Below, in pieces: positions 44,167-55,853 of a stretch of DNA of 64,000 nucleotides. Made by a program: the position numbers and the translations under genes. Position 1 is the stretch's first letter. The number at the start of each line of letters is the position of its first letter. This DNA is from Klebsormidium nitens. Taxonomy: Eukaryota > Streptophyta > Klebsormidiophyceae > Klebsormidiales > Klebsormidiaceae. The notes under the pieces are model-generated. The model saw only the letters and a list, made by a program, of their open reading frames with translations. It did no database searches and was not told the origin of the DNA. The stretch lies in NCBI GenBank assembly GCA_000708835.1, contig DF237311.1, forward strand, positions 28,417 to 92,416. Reading direction: 5' to 3'.

Positions 44167-46285
44167 ATTCGTGCCTCAGCGGCACTTGTCCTGCCCCGAG
44201 TCTAGCCTATGCGACAGAAGCGCCCAAATCGGTTGCGTCCGGCCAGCTTGCAGTTCAGTCTGAATCACGATTGGTCAGTGCTGACACAGAGGCCCCAAAG
44301 AGGATCGAAAGCCGCGTCTCCGCGCGGCCGCACTTCAGCGGGTTTCGAGATTCTAAATTCCCGGCCTGAGCCATGATACTGAGCGGCCGCCGTAAATGCG
44401 CAGCCGCGGCCCGGCCTGCCGCGACACCGCCGCACGCAGCGGTCGATGCGCTAAGTAGGCGGCGCCGTCGTTCGAATTGAGAGATTCAAAGCCCAAGGGA
44501 ACGGATACAAACGTACGTACGATGGTACGACGGTACGTCCTGGCGGGCCTCCATAGACAGGGTTACCACTTGCGAGCTCCGAGCTGCATTCGAGTGCTTC
44601 CGAGTACTGTTCGTGTGTCCCCGGGATTCTTGGTTGGACGAGGCCAAAATGTGTGGTCATTTGCAGGACGCACAAGAGTTACTCGACTGCTTACGGTCAA
44701 GAATGCAATGATCAGTCACAAAACCTCGCCAACTGAGACGGGCGCGAAACAAGCAAAGCAATGACCGCCAGACCGGGGCCAGATCTCAGCACTCAAGGAC
44801 CGAAAGATTCTTTTTGACCGCCATCCCTTTGCCCTGCTAGTGCCTGTAAATTACAAGAGCTTGACGGAGATGCAGGAGATGCGTTGCTTTACTGCTTTAC
44901 TGGTTTACTGCATGCTTGTGACCCGTTTTAGATTCACAGCACCAGTCCGGTCTCGCTTCAGGAACAAGCCAATCATGTCACAAGTTCCACCGGCGTATTA
45001 TGATGCGAGCCGCATAATGGTTCGCGGCAAGCTCGCAGCGCCGTTCGTTGCATAAGATTATACTTCAGTAGATCTGCGGGGAAAACAGGAACGCTACAAG
45101 ATTTGCAAATGCTCAAGCAAAACGGCTTTTGAATCAATGCTTGAAAGTAGTCTCAGGCTGTGTCGACCTGGTGCGTCAATATTGAGCCGTCGGATGGACG
45201 TTCGTCTGGTTCCGCATTGAAGATATGCGCGAACAGGTCGCAGTGACTTGGAATTGAAGGGGTGGAATCAAGGCCCACGCTAGTCGGATCTGCCCATAGT
45301 CGACTCAGGAAACGCACCTATGATTGCTATTCGGCTGAAAACATGGATGGGCAAATATTAAGTACTCGGAAACTCATTCTCAGATGTGCAATATACTCGG
45401 CTGGCTACCTCCGGAAACGCATACATCTGCTCGCATGTCGCACTTCCCTATTCATTTGCATCAACGACACAGAGTCCGGAGTACTTATGATTTCCTATTA
45501 CCGATTGGTCTGTAGAAAGCGAGATGGTGCAGGGGATACGAGGATGAATAGCAAGTCAACAGCCCACCAGCTTTTAAGCAGGCGCTTTTTGCCAAGCAGT
45601 CGGAAGTAGGACTTTTTGCAGCGCTTCGCTACCTCAGTTCTGATTACGATTTTGAGGACCCGACTTCACTTGATTATCATTCCGTCTCAATTTTGGGTCC
45701 TAACCAGAAGCTCGCACATAAACCTAATGGGCAGCACGGTTCTAAGAACGCCCTACAAAAACACTTTAGTTTTGAAAGGGAAGTTATACGGCTTTGCCCA
45801 CAGGACGTCCATAACATGCGAAGGGCGTCAGATCAAACGAAAGAAGGAAATTGCACCGCTTCTCTGCCTGTCAACTTTGCTGCTATTTGGAGAATCCTTC
45901 AAAAGCTGTCCAGGAATCCACCTAATAAGCAAAGTCTGATCTGCCACGAAGTATTGGATTCGGATTCAAAGGTGCCCGAGCTATCAAGTATGATAAGCAA
46001 CGTTAACGAAACAACTATAAGCCTTTCTCAAGGGTGTTCAGCAGGGCTCTTCCTATCGTTTGACCAAAGCGGGCGGCCATATTGAGAAAAACTCACGGCT
46101 ACCAAGAACAGAAGCTATGAAAGAATCTGAAGAAACTGTGAGTGTCACTTTCTTCCTTGAGGTATTGTACGCTATGCACCCTTGAGGGAATCTATGCTAA
46201 TTACCCTTGAAAGTAACTAGGTACGCGACTACTCTCAAATACCGTTTCTGTTCTAGCACTTCCAAGGTCTTTTGCGGACCTGACG
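44167..46285. other. Intergenic between copies E and F
   Basis: About 44310-44465 is CpG-rich with GCGGCCGC sites, upstream of copy E. No frame in the rest has protein-like features. Confidence 0.45.
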
Positions 46286-47287
46286 CTACACCGCTGATCC
46301 AGCAGGGGCCTGCATCTCGATGCTATACACCTTCTGCCGGAGGAAACAGCAGCGGTACAGGAGTCCAGCAGAATGACAAACCAGCCCTGCGATGATACAG
46401 GCCCAGGAGGTGAAACTCATCCAAGCAGCCGCAAACAGCAGAGCGCTCATCCCAGAGCTATGCCTGAAGGCGTGGTCATTGTCCTTGGTTAAGCTGATCC
46501 CAGGGTAGAGAAAGTCCCCAACTTGGTTGCAGCTATCGGAGAACCCTATGTAGACCTGAAACGCGCCTCTGACGGTGCAAAGGTGAAGCGTTAAGTTCTG
46601 ACCACTGGAGAGGAGGAAGGGGTTCAGGGTTGCTGGATCAGGGAGTGCTGCGGAGTTGAGGGGGATTTGTCCAAGGCCAATTGGAGGTGGGGCCAGGTAC
46701 CAGATGGGGGTTAGGTATGCAATCTCCACAATCAATACCGTAACAGTCACGGTATAATTCACAAGGAGATTCTTTGGGGCACGCCCGCCAAAGTAAGCTT
46801 CAAGTTGCTTCGGGAATCCGAAGAATATATTGGCTGCCCACCATCCCCAAGGGGACTTGAAGCAGGTAGTACCTATGAGCGAAACTAGGTACAGCGCAAA
46901 AGCTAAGGGAGCCCAGATCAGCAAGACTATCTCCAATCTCTGGACAGCTTTGCCTGTCTTCTTAACCAGCTCCGGTGCCTTCTTACAACCTCCGGGGTGC
47001 TGCAGCGTGTAATATTGGAATGAGTTGGCAATTGTGCTGGCGTTACAGAGCTGAAGCTGGACTGGGGGCCTGTGTGGGAGAAGGGGATTGGTCATACTGC
47101 TGTTGCTTTGCAGAAAGGCGTTTACCATGGAAGGATCGGGCAGGCTGGTGCTGCCGTTGACCTGAAGGGTGACCTCAAGCTTCATCGCCTCCCCTTTCCC
47201 AATGGATGCAACAGCAACAAGTAGGCAGATCATGACTGCCATCTCAAAGCACGCGGATCTGAAGAGCTTGCAGAAGATTGGTTCCAT
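46286..47287 (-). CDS. Array copy F: intact LPDP-duplex membrane protein
   Basis: Second intact member, 333 codons, function unknown. Start MEPIFCKLF, or the internal MAVMICLL, which gives a more typical signal peptide ending GKGEA. Ectodomain 1 has NGSTSLPDPSMVNAFL, PPVQLQLCNAS, YYTLQHPGGC. TM1 is around residues 122-145 (VLLIWAPLAFALYLVSLIG) and TM2 around 180-205 (TVTVTVLIVEIAYLTPIWYL). Ectodomain 2 is preceded by an extra PIGLGQIPLNSA insert, then ALPDPATLNPFLLSSGQN, LCTVRGAFQVYIGFSDSCNQ, FLYPG. TM3 is around 290-315, and the tail is YSIEMQAPAGSAV. It is more diverged from D in TM2 and the loop than in the ectodomains, so the extracellular part seems under stronger constraint. It points left, head-on toward copies A-D. 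Confidence 0.85.
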   Translation of the reverse strand: MEPIFCKLFRSACFEMAVMICLLVAVASIGKGEAMKLEVTLQVNGSTSLPDPSMVNAFLQSNSSMTNPLLPHRPPVQLQLCNASTIANSFQYYTLQHPGGCKKAPELVKKTGKAVQRLEIVLLIWAPLAFALYLVSLIGTTCFKSPWGWWAANIFFGFPKQLEAYFGGRAPKNLLVNYTVTVTVLIVEIAYLTPIWYLAPPPIGLGQIPLNSAALPDPATLNPFLLSSGQNLTLHLCTVRGAFQVYIGFSDSCNQVGDFLYPGISLTKDNDHAFRHSSGMSALLFAAAWMSFTSWACIIAGLVCHSAGLLYRCCFLRQKVYSIEMQAPAGSAV

Positions 47288-48789
47288 TGCGTCACTCTAA
47301 GTCTTTGGGGTCCTACAACAACTACGTCCAGGAGAGGAGCGCCTAGCAGATTATGTCCGCAACTTATCAGGGGCGCCTTTGGCCGGCCTAACACTGCAGA
47401 GTACAGAAAGCTGGGCGGCTCGAGGTGTCAAAGACGCGGCCGCCGGGCGGGATTCAACCGTTCAAAGGTTTAAGAGCGCCGCTCGGCCGGGCCGCGCCGG
47501 CTGGCCGGTTCAATGAATCTGACCCGCGGCCGCGGTGCTTCCGGCCTACTATGTCTTTCCGGCCGCCGGAAACCGGACCGGAATAGACTTGCTTATCCAA
47601 ATGTGCACCAGACAGGAAGCCTTAGCTGTCAGACACGTCAATTCGCATCTTCAAGTTCTCATGATCAACAAACTGCGGCTGATCAAAAGTTTGAAGAACA
47701 TGTACCGTTTGGCACACCGTTAATTGGCGTCTAGGTGAGCTTTCATTCAACTGATTAGGCTCGAACGCTGAGGCGATGTATCACGTCCGTGACGTCGGCT
47801 GTCTTCTTAGGTCTGCTGTAGAAATATAAGTGCCGTTGTCTGAAGCACGCTGTTGGTGACCTCAGAGGCGCGGCAGCAGATGAAAGAGAAGATAGGTAGT
47901 ACCATCGAAGCGGTCTGCGTGTCTCCATATACATGAAGCTGCAGGACAAAGAGGCGTCCGGAAAAACTCATTATGCAGAGGTTTCGATACTCTCAAACGC
48001 TGGTATAAGACATCAATTCTCGTGATACTGCATGAATTTACTACCCATGGATTTGAAGTTCAATATTCTCATGCTCATCATCCTCTCGGATCATCCGGCT
48101 TCGTGCGGATGATGTCTTTGACCATTGGTCTTGCTTGCATGAAGACAGCTCTGCATATCTGACTTGAAAACGGCCTATCGGCCAGGTACATGCAGTAGAT
48201 GTGTAAAAGTATTTCGAGATCATATGGCCGGCCCTGGAAAGACAACGCTGGGAAAGAAGGCGCCTATATAGTTAACGGGCGATGATATCCAGGTCGACAA
48301 AGAGCGTTCTGTAACAGAGCGCTCAGAGCGCTCTTAGTGCATACAGTTAGTGGTCGACTTCCCTCCAAAGAAACCTGGATCAAAAGCGTTCACCATCTCC
48401 GACACGATAACTTTCAACTGTTTAACGGATGATCACTTCTTCAAGTTCCTGAACGTATAGTCATCACTTGAGACCAAGAATCCAATCAATTTCGAATCGT
48501 CTATCTTAGAAGCTCGATCACGACGTCTGAGGGTGCCCTCCTTTTCGGCATCCTATGAAGTGCTCGTTTCCCATGTCAGCACCGAACAGCGAAAAGCACT
48601 GAACCAATTTTCCTTTTGCAAAACGGGGCACCTCCGGCCGCTGCCTACATAACTTTCACGTCTAAAAGGCGGAAGGTTTACGTCCTCAAGAGAACCGCCA
48701 GGTCAGAAACTACTTCGTTTGCGGCCGACGTTACGTCTTCCCCTCTCTCAAACTAGTGTTGAATAGCTTCGAATCGTTGATTCTTGACG
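47288..48789. other. Intergenic between copies F and G
   Basis: About 47430-47560 is a CpG island with GCGGCCGC, upstream of copy F. No gene is supported in the remainder. Confidence 0.45.
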
Positions 48790-49762
48790 TCAGACACCCG
48801 TCCCTGAAGGAGCAGGCATTTCGATCCTAACAGCTTTTCTCCGCTCAAGGCAGCAGTTCCAAATTCCGACACAGTGACAGAACAACCCAAAGATGACGTA
48901 AAGCCAGAACAAGCACGTGATGACACCACACACGCACAGCAGAGCGACCATACCCCCAGTATGGCGGTAGACTCTCTTCTTGTCGATGGTCAGGCTAACC
49001 CCGGGGTACAGGTAGTCTTCAATTTGGCCGCAGCTGCCTGAGAAGCCTATGTAGACCTGAAACGCGCTCCTAACCATGCACCTACACAGCGTTACGTTGT
49101 GGCCGCTGGAGTGGAGAAACTGGGTCAGGCTTGCTGGGTCAGGCAACGGGGCGGCGTGAAGAGTCGTCAGACCAAGATACGCCAGGTAGAGAGCCGCCAC
49201 GCCGAATCCGGATAAAACCGCCACGAGGACGCCTGCCGGGATGCAGTCGCGCCGGATCCACTTGGGAAGACTTCCTCCAAACTCCATGCGCAGTTCTTTT
49301 GGAAAGCACCGCAGGGCGTTGCCAGCGCACTCCCTGAAGGATGCACTGAAGTGACGGGCGATAAAGCAGAGTTTAAAGATTGCCAGAGTCAGGGCAACCC
49401 AAAGCAGCCAGATTGCTTCAAGAGTGCGGATTGCTGTATCTGGGTTCCTTAACAAGCCCGGCGCGCTCTCGCATCCCCCCGGATGCTGAAGCGTGCAGAA
49501 GCTGAAGGGATTGGAGTAGATGCTCGCGTTACAGATCTGCAGCTGCACTGGGGGCCTGCGTGGGAGAAGCGGATTGAACAAACCAGTGTGGTTGTTCTTT
49601 AGAAATGAGTTTAGCAGACTTGGGTCAGGGAGACTGGTGCTGCCATTGACATGGAGGTAGACTTCAAGCGTGTAACGACTCCCCTCTTTGAACAAACACG
49701 AAGACAAAGATGACTAGGCCAAGCAAATAGCCTGCAGACCTTGAGAGCTTGAGGACAGCCAT
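48790..49762 (-). pseudogene. Array copy G: LPDP-duplex membrane protein, one-base frameshift after signal peptide
   Basis: From ATG at 49762 a good signal peptide is encoded (MAVLKLSRSAGYLLGLVIF, then VQRGES), but the frame meets TGA a few codons later. One extra T at about 49678-49682 separates it from the rest. From 49707 a second frame runs without interruption through ectodomain 1 (NGSTSLPDPSLLNSFLK, QLQICNAS, CTLQHPGGC), TM1, loop, TM2, ectodomain 2 (PLPDPASLTQFLHSSGHN, CMVRSAFQVYIGFSGSC, YLYPG), TM3 and tail (VRIEMPAPSGTGV). All later domains are intact, so this is either a very recent pseudogene or a sequencing error. Confidence 0.75.
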
Positions 49763-51275
49763 GATGCGACAGCTGCGCTCCAAGGCCTCTGCTTTGATCC
49801 TCCCAGTGAGGCTGATCCCAGCCCTTGCCGCGCTCTGCTACGCTTCACCGACACCCCTGATGAAGTCTGAATAAGCCGCCAGCAACCATGCCGGAATTGC
49901 ATCTTTAGGAATAGACAAAGTGACGCCCTTGCCCTCGAGATGGTCCGTCAAGTGAGTCAAGCATATCCGCCGCATGTCTTGGCCGCCGCGGCCGGGTGTT
50001 GCGCGGTCGGCCGCGCGTCGTAATACCACCGGGTTTGGAGGGTTTGGCAGGCCCTCGCTTCAAGTTGCAAAGCTCAGCTCAGATTTCAGTCACTCTCCTG
50101 AACAGTGATCCTGAGTGAAAGTTAAAACTTGAAGTCAAGGTTGAAGCAAGCTCCTTGGAAAAGCGCATTGGTGGCAGCACCTGCCCCTGAGAGTGGTGTG
50201 GTTACTTCTAAGCAGGATAATCAGGAGTCGGGATACAAAAGCGTTGTCCTATCTACCAGAGACTGAGCGGGCGGACCTTTTCAAAAGTTGGAGAGACATG
50301 AGAACATCGACGGAAGAGCAAGGATTGTAGCAGCCGGAAGGTGCTACTTCAGTGACTGCCGGGCTCTGCAAAGTTCCTCTGACTGTCGGTAAGCTCTTCT
50401 GTGCAGCACCACCAAGCTGGCAACTCAGCCATGCTTTCTCTCCTCTTTTGCAATTTTTGCAGCATTTTTAAGGGGCGTGAACTATTTATGGCATGCTGAT
50501 GATAATTGGTTCCTACGTTGGAGAATTTCGGAGTTCCTTCCAACTGATGGTGCGCAGGAACGGCAACTCGGCTGGTGATTTTGCGGTCCAGTGGATTGCT
50601 ACTTTCTGCCACCATGTCAACTGATGTCAGTTGAGTGGTCGAACGCCCTGAACAGAAAGTTTCGCTCACATCTGTTTCACAACCATTTTTGAGATCCTCA
50701 AAAATTATCATTGTGCTGAAGGGATACTATTATAAGCGACATGTTCGTGGAATTGACGCAAATGATGCAATGTACCATTCTTTTGACATGCCCTTTCATT
50801 TGACATTCATCAAGTGCCCTGACTGAGTAGCCAGTTCTGTTTGTGACCAAAAAGAGGCTCCCTGGAGAGTTAGTCAGATGACCAAAGGTTGGATGAATCC
50901 ACGGCATCAATGTGTGCCTTCTGACAGATTGATACTTTGAAAATTCTCTCCCTCTTCTTTGCGGCAACCTTAGTGACTCTGTTTGGTTGAATCACCTCCA
51001 AAAGTCTTGCGCCCCTCCAACTCGACTGCATGCCCTGCACACCTCTGTTTCTAGAAGGACCATCTCGTGTCAAAGAGCTCCTGAACACTCGCTCCCCTGT
51101 GGGGCGCAGCGTGTCAGTTCCCGAACCCCATCCCTCAAGGATTCCTGCTCAGGACTTCGTTCATACATCCTACTTTGAGTCCATGGATCAAATCATATCT
51201 CGTTCCATGTTCAGGCGGTGGCGCCAGGTTCCCCGTGAGGCGGGCCAGTGACCCCCCCTGGAAAAGGCAAGAGCG
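49763..51275. other. Intergenic right of the array
   Basis: A CpG-rich patch at about 49975-50030 lies some 220 bases upstream of the copy G start. No gene is supported from there to the HAKAI-like gene. Confidence 0.45.
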
Positions 51276-53686
51276 ATGCCTGCTGGACCAGGGGGCCAGT
51301 TGAGCACAGGAGGGGGGACAAGCATTTCGCGGGGGCTAGGCAGAAAGGGCCCTGTAGTGGGGGCCGCGCTCGTGGGAACCCCCGGGTCCAGGAAAGCGGG
51401 GGAGAAGGTCCACTTCTGTGTGCTGTGCGATCTGCCCATCGCCATCTATGGCTTGCTGGTAAGCACTGTCGCCTCTGTTCTTCTTGCAGATTTATGAAGG
51501 ATGGTGTGCCATGCAACTGTTAAGAGTACGGGAAGGGAAGTGAGTCCTTTCATTGGCATAGCAGCTTTCTGAGGCGTCATATCTTGCTTTCTGGCATAGC
51601 TGTATTCACAGGTGGTTGGGGAATTGCTTCATCGACAAGAAGGGCAATGGGACAAATTCGACCAATAAGAGGCAGGGCTAAAAGAGACACTCTCAATTTT
51701 AGCGGACACTCTCAATTTTAGCGATCAGCCTGCTCGGGACCGTGCTTTGTAAGTGGTTGGTTGATGTAAATGCAGAGGAAATCAGGGATCAGTGGGCCGG
51801 GGATTGCTTGAGAGATGTGGGTGCTCAGATGCGCAATATCCTTTAACAGAAGTTCTTAATCATGAAAGGGCGCAGGTTGTACCTGGACAATGTGGCTTGC
51901 TGTAGGACGGCCTTTGTCAACTAGCCGTCCGAAAGTGTGAGGCACACACTTTGTGATGCTGTTGGCTCACCCGCTGACATGAGCTTATTCCTCAAATCCA
52001 TGCTCCTCTGATGTTCGTAGCCCTAAAAGCGGCACAAGCATCTGGTTCTCCACATCCATTCGGCAAAAGGGCGGGCAATTAAGCTTGTCATGAATTCTGC
52101 AAGGACCTTCTGTGTTTTTGGCCCCTGGCTGACGAAAGATTCTATCGCTTCCGCAGGTGCCATGTCAGCACGTGTTTTGCCTGGCATGCGCGAATGCTTT
52201 AGGCAAGACCTGCCCCAGGTACATCCTTTCAATCTACCCATACCACATGGTTTTGGCGGTTTAACTATGGTCGGTTGCGGACTGGTTAGAGGCTGCTTAC
52301 GTGTCCAATGGTCAAACTTGAGCAGTGATCAGATCTTTGAACGAATCTACAGCCCGCTTATCAGTTGACGAACCAGAGCAAATCTGGTGATCGAGGCTAA
52401 CGAGCCCTTCCTGTGATTTCTGAGGATAGCACTGTCGATTCTCTATACGTTTGTGGGCCCTGTGAAATCTTGTTCAAACTCCTGGTCATTGCAGAGGTCT
52501 AGCGTCAGCTAAAGTTAGGCAACGCCCAGCCGTCTTGCCTTTTCCCAATCCCCGTCAACCTAGAGAACTCGGAAAATGAGTTAGTGCTTTCCCTTTCTTT
52601 ATCAAGAGTTCCTTAGTTCTGGCCGCAATGCTGCTCTGGCTTGCTCATTCTCTGCCGCCTTGCGACTTCGGGTGACAATGTCTGTCATTGGCGAGCGTAA
52701 ATAGGCAGCGACGTAAGGAGCAGCGTCAATGTCTTACGTTCTCCATGGACGTCAACATTCTTAACCGCGCCTCGGGCCTGAGAGATGGCAGTCCTGGTTT
52801 TTCTTCCGTCCCTGAGCGTACTGCTTTCATTGTTGGCAGCGACCTTGTCGAGAGGAATCTCGAACTTGACGGGACAGGTGGTCCAACAAATTACTCCTTG
52901 AGTCTGATCGGCTCGACTGATCCTCGTGATTGCTGAAGCTTCACAAGTTCGGAGGGCAGCCGACGGACTGAGATAATAGCCCCTCTTTCCCTTGTGCTTT
53001 TGTGTTTTGTGCCTGCCTATAATCGATAGCGACGGGGGAGCAATCTAGAAGCGCCTCGTCGTGGCGCTTCCCTGCGGCCTTTTGAACAGGCTTTCGGAAA
53101 CGCAATTTGTCCTGACGCCTTTTTCGGCAGCTTCTTGAATCGACTTTCGGAACCGGAACCGGTAAGGCGTGTAATGCTGCAGCCTTCAAAGGGACTTGGA
53201 AGCGCTCAGTTAGATTGCAGCTCAGCTCTCTTCGAAACCCATGCCCAATGTACCCAGGGACTGTCTCCTTCACCCTATCAATACACCAGACAGCCTCGCT
53301 CCCAACTCCGCACAACAAACCGGACTCCCTGTCTGATGAACGGACTGCTTTCCAGGTGCTCCGCTGCCATCCAGAGCGTCGACGCCGTGCGCTCCCCCCC
53401 GGGGGTCCTCATCTGCGGCATCCCCACCTGCCTGCGCGCCTTTCTGTCCAAGCCAGAGTTACTTCTCCACGTCCACGAGTCGCACCAAGATCTTTTCAAA
53501 CCCGCGACCCCCCCTCCCTCGGCTCCGTCCCCTCTTCCAACTCAGCACCGGCCCCTTCACCCCCGGAGCGAAGTCGACTTCCCGCCGTTTTTCCGGGGGC
53601 CCGCCCCCGGGGGATTCGGTCCGGGTCGGCCGCCGGGGCCGGGGGGCCCGCTGATGGCCCCGGAAGGGTTTCGCCCAATGCGATGA
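51276..53686 (+). CDS. HAKAI: HAKAI-like RING E3 ubiquitin ligase, three exons
   Basis: Exons 51276-51458, 52157-52218 and 53356-53686 join exactly. The first junction is phase 0, and the second splits AG|G to give Arg before the final RING cysteine pair. The protein is about 191 aa. Exon 1: Gly/Pro-rich lead, then EKVHFCVLCDLPIAIYG. Exon 2: VPCQHVFCLACANALGKTCP. Exon 3: CSAAIQSV, then ICGIPTCLRAFLSKPELLLH and VHESH, the short C2H2 (HYB) part of the family, and a Pro/Gly-rich end. RING ligands are C-x2-C, C-x-H-x3-C-x2-C, C-x2-C. HAKAI (animal CBLL1) is an E3 ligase and a partner of the m6A mRNA methyltransferase complex. An in-frame stop lies just upstream of the ATG at 51249. The protein is shorter than plant and animal relatives. 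A Pro-rich sequence like its last exon recurs at 53780-53830 with a donor, so alternative 3' exons are possible. Confidence 0.8.
51686..51723. repeat. 19-bp tandem duplication
   Basis: GACACTCTCAATTTTAGCG occurs twice head-to-tail with no mismatch, inside the first intron of the HAKAI-like gene. Confidence 0.9.
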
Positions 53687-54839
53687 GGATAGCGGGGGCG
53701 CTTTCGGAAGTGGCGTTGGAAGCATTAGCATGGGATTTGCGCGCTTTATCTTGGGGGCCCAACTCCAGAGATTGGTCCAGGACGGCCGCCCGGGCCGGCA
53801 GGACCGGTGATGCCCCCGGACCCCCCCGGTAAGCTTCCATCCGGTGCGATGAGGGAGTTGGAAAGGATCGGAGGAGGTGGACACTTCCGGGAGTGCCGTC
53901 AGATTCAATAGGATGTCTTCAATCAGGATTTGGGCCGGAACGTTCTGGTGCACTGCTGGACACAAAACGTCAATTGAGCCAGCGCTGCAGATCAAGGTCT
54001 ACTGGACCAGAATGGTTGACCGACTTGCAGAGTTCCATTGCACCATATGGTGCGGCGTTCAATGAGGCCTGATTCAAATTCTTTCGTCCACTGTCAAAGC
54101 CTGGCCGAGTCATTACTGAGTTATAGAGACGGCCAGTTCTTTCGCACCAGTGTGACCACGTGCCAAGGAAAAATCATATGGTCAGTGACGGTGGCTATTG
54201 GATGCATGAGTCGAGTCATCCGATTGAGAAATGTCACCGTCTTGAGGCTGCACCGCATGCAGGCGGGTCACTGTAGTCTTTCTTCATGAATGCATAACAT
54301 TGAATGGGATGACTGCTGCTTACATCATAGCAGTCATGCACGCTGGCTGCCCGCTTGCCAATTCATTGCCGCCTTGTCCGACCTTCAAGCCCTTGCAGAA
54401 AGGATACAATGATTGTCCCCTCTGTACCGTACGTGTACACTTCCTTTCATCTTATAAACATCTCGTATCATGCGTGCGACTGCCGCACATTTTCATATCG
54501 TGTTGAACGCATACGGTATAATTACGAATCTGTGGCTCAACGCGATGCTCTTGAAGAATAAGCTAGTGACTCAATGATTGGTGCCATTCAATTGCGCGAT
54601 TTACAAGCCAATTATCTACCAAGGCGGCTAGCTTATACATGGATATAGATGTCATGGCCTTGGCTGTCGGAGTAAGAAGACTAATGTGCATTGACAAACG
54701 CGGTTACTGTCTAGCGACTGTATCACGCTCTTGCCGCACGCAAACATGATAAACGCCAATCGGGCCCACGCACCATGCCAGCATGTAGCCACCAGCCTGA
54801 GGACCGGGAAAACGGATTCATGCATGTGCAAAACTATAT

Positions 54840-55070
54840 GCGGTAGCCTAGAAGGCCCACATCCGGGCCGGGCGGCGAGGTATACTAAGCGGCAGAGTGT
54901 CGCGCCACGTTTATCCCCTGGAGCTCGATGGAATCCCTGGAGAGTGCCCGGTATAGCAGCTGCAACCCTGCAACTGTTGTGCGGGCTCGGCGCCAGTCAG
55001 GGGAGGACATTGGAGGAGCACCGGGCAACAACTGTACGGTCACCCGGTCGTTCGTTGACTTCATGACAAA
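54840..55070. repeat. Direct repeat, left copy
   Basis: Shares GTGCCCGGTA.AGCAGCTG, then AACCCTGCAAC, and flanking CCGGGCAAC words with 63490-63690, in the same orientation and approximate order. The two copies lie outside the ends of the paired secreted-protein genes. Confidence 0.5.
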
Positions 55071-55560
55071 CGCACGAGTAACCCACTGAAACTCGACGGA
55101 AGTGTACGTATTGAGCCAGTATCGTACAAGTTACTACCATCTCACATTACCTGCATTATGCACTGACTTTCTGGAATCTGAGTTGACTCAGCTTGAAGTT
55201 CCCTGCCGTGGTAGAACGAAATAAGGGACAGATCGACAGATGCTAAGTAGCTGCATCGAGGGCCACGTCGATTGCAATAAGGTACTATGGCAGGAGCATC
55301 CCTTCAGCTAGCTTCCTGATCCCTTTTTAATTAATCAAAGCTCTCACGCCCCGGATAGCTGTAACCTACCTACTGCCTCGAGTAGTGTATCCCTTCATTG
55401 TTGAACTTCTGCACGCACTGCTGACTACTGTACTACGCGCTGCTGCAGAGCTGCACAACCGTACCTAGGGAATACAGACTCAAGATACGACCCAAGATCG
55501 ACTATTCAACGAAAAGGCGCCGCCAGCCAATCTCACTTATCACAAAACCCATACATCAGA

Positions 55561-55567
55561 TATAAAG
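55561..55567 (+). promoter_or_regulatory. TATA box candidate for gene H
   Basis: TATAAAG in an otherwise mixed context, about 290 bases before the ATG at 55854. No second element was found that fixes the transcription start. Confidence 0.35.
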
Positions 55568-55853
55568 CTCTCACAAAGTCCTGCCTCTCAGCGAACCATC
55601 TAAGAGCGAATCCAAGAGGGGAAGAAGCGGGGGAAGGAGAAATTCTTCAGGGACTAGTGATCGAACTTGCCTCCTCGCCTTTTTCTTCTTTAGTGCCTGA
55701 CCTCAGCTCAGCCGCCTTCACCCACTTTTAAGAAGCGGCAGCGACTTCCCTGTAGCCCTCCGACCACCTGCCACCTTCCACTCTCCTTCCCACAAGTCCC
55801 CGTCCCACAACTTGGCCTTGCAACAGCCAGCCGCCATCCGTCCAACAACTAGA

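Larger units (their letters stand above)
53687..55853. other. Intergenic between HAKAI-like gene and secreted-protein gene H
   Basis: About 53780-53830 repeats the Pro/Gly-coding end of the HAKAI-like gene and ends in CCG|gtaagc, a possible extra exon. About 54840-55070 is a repeat with a relative at 63490-63690. A TATAAAG box lies at 55561-55567, some 290 bases upstream of the next ATG, and is a plausible core promoter for gene H. Confidence 0.45.
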
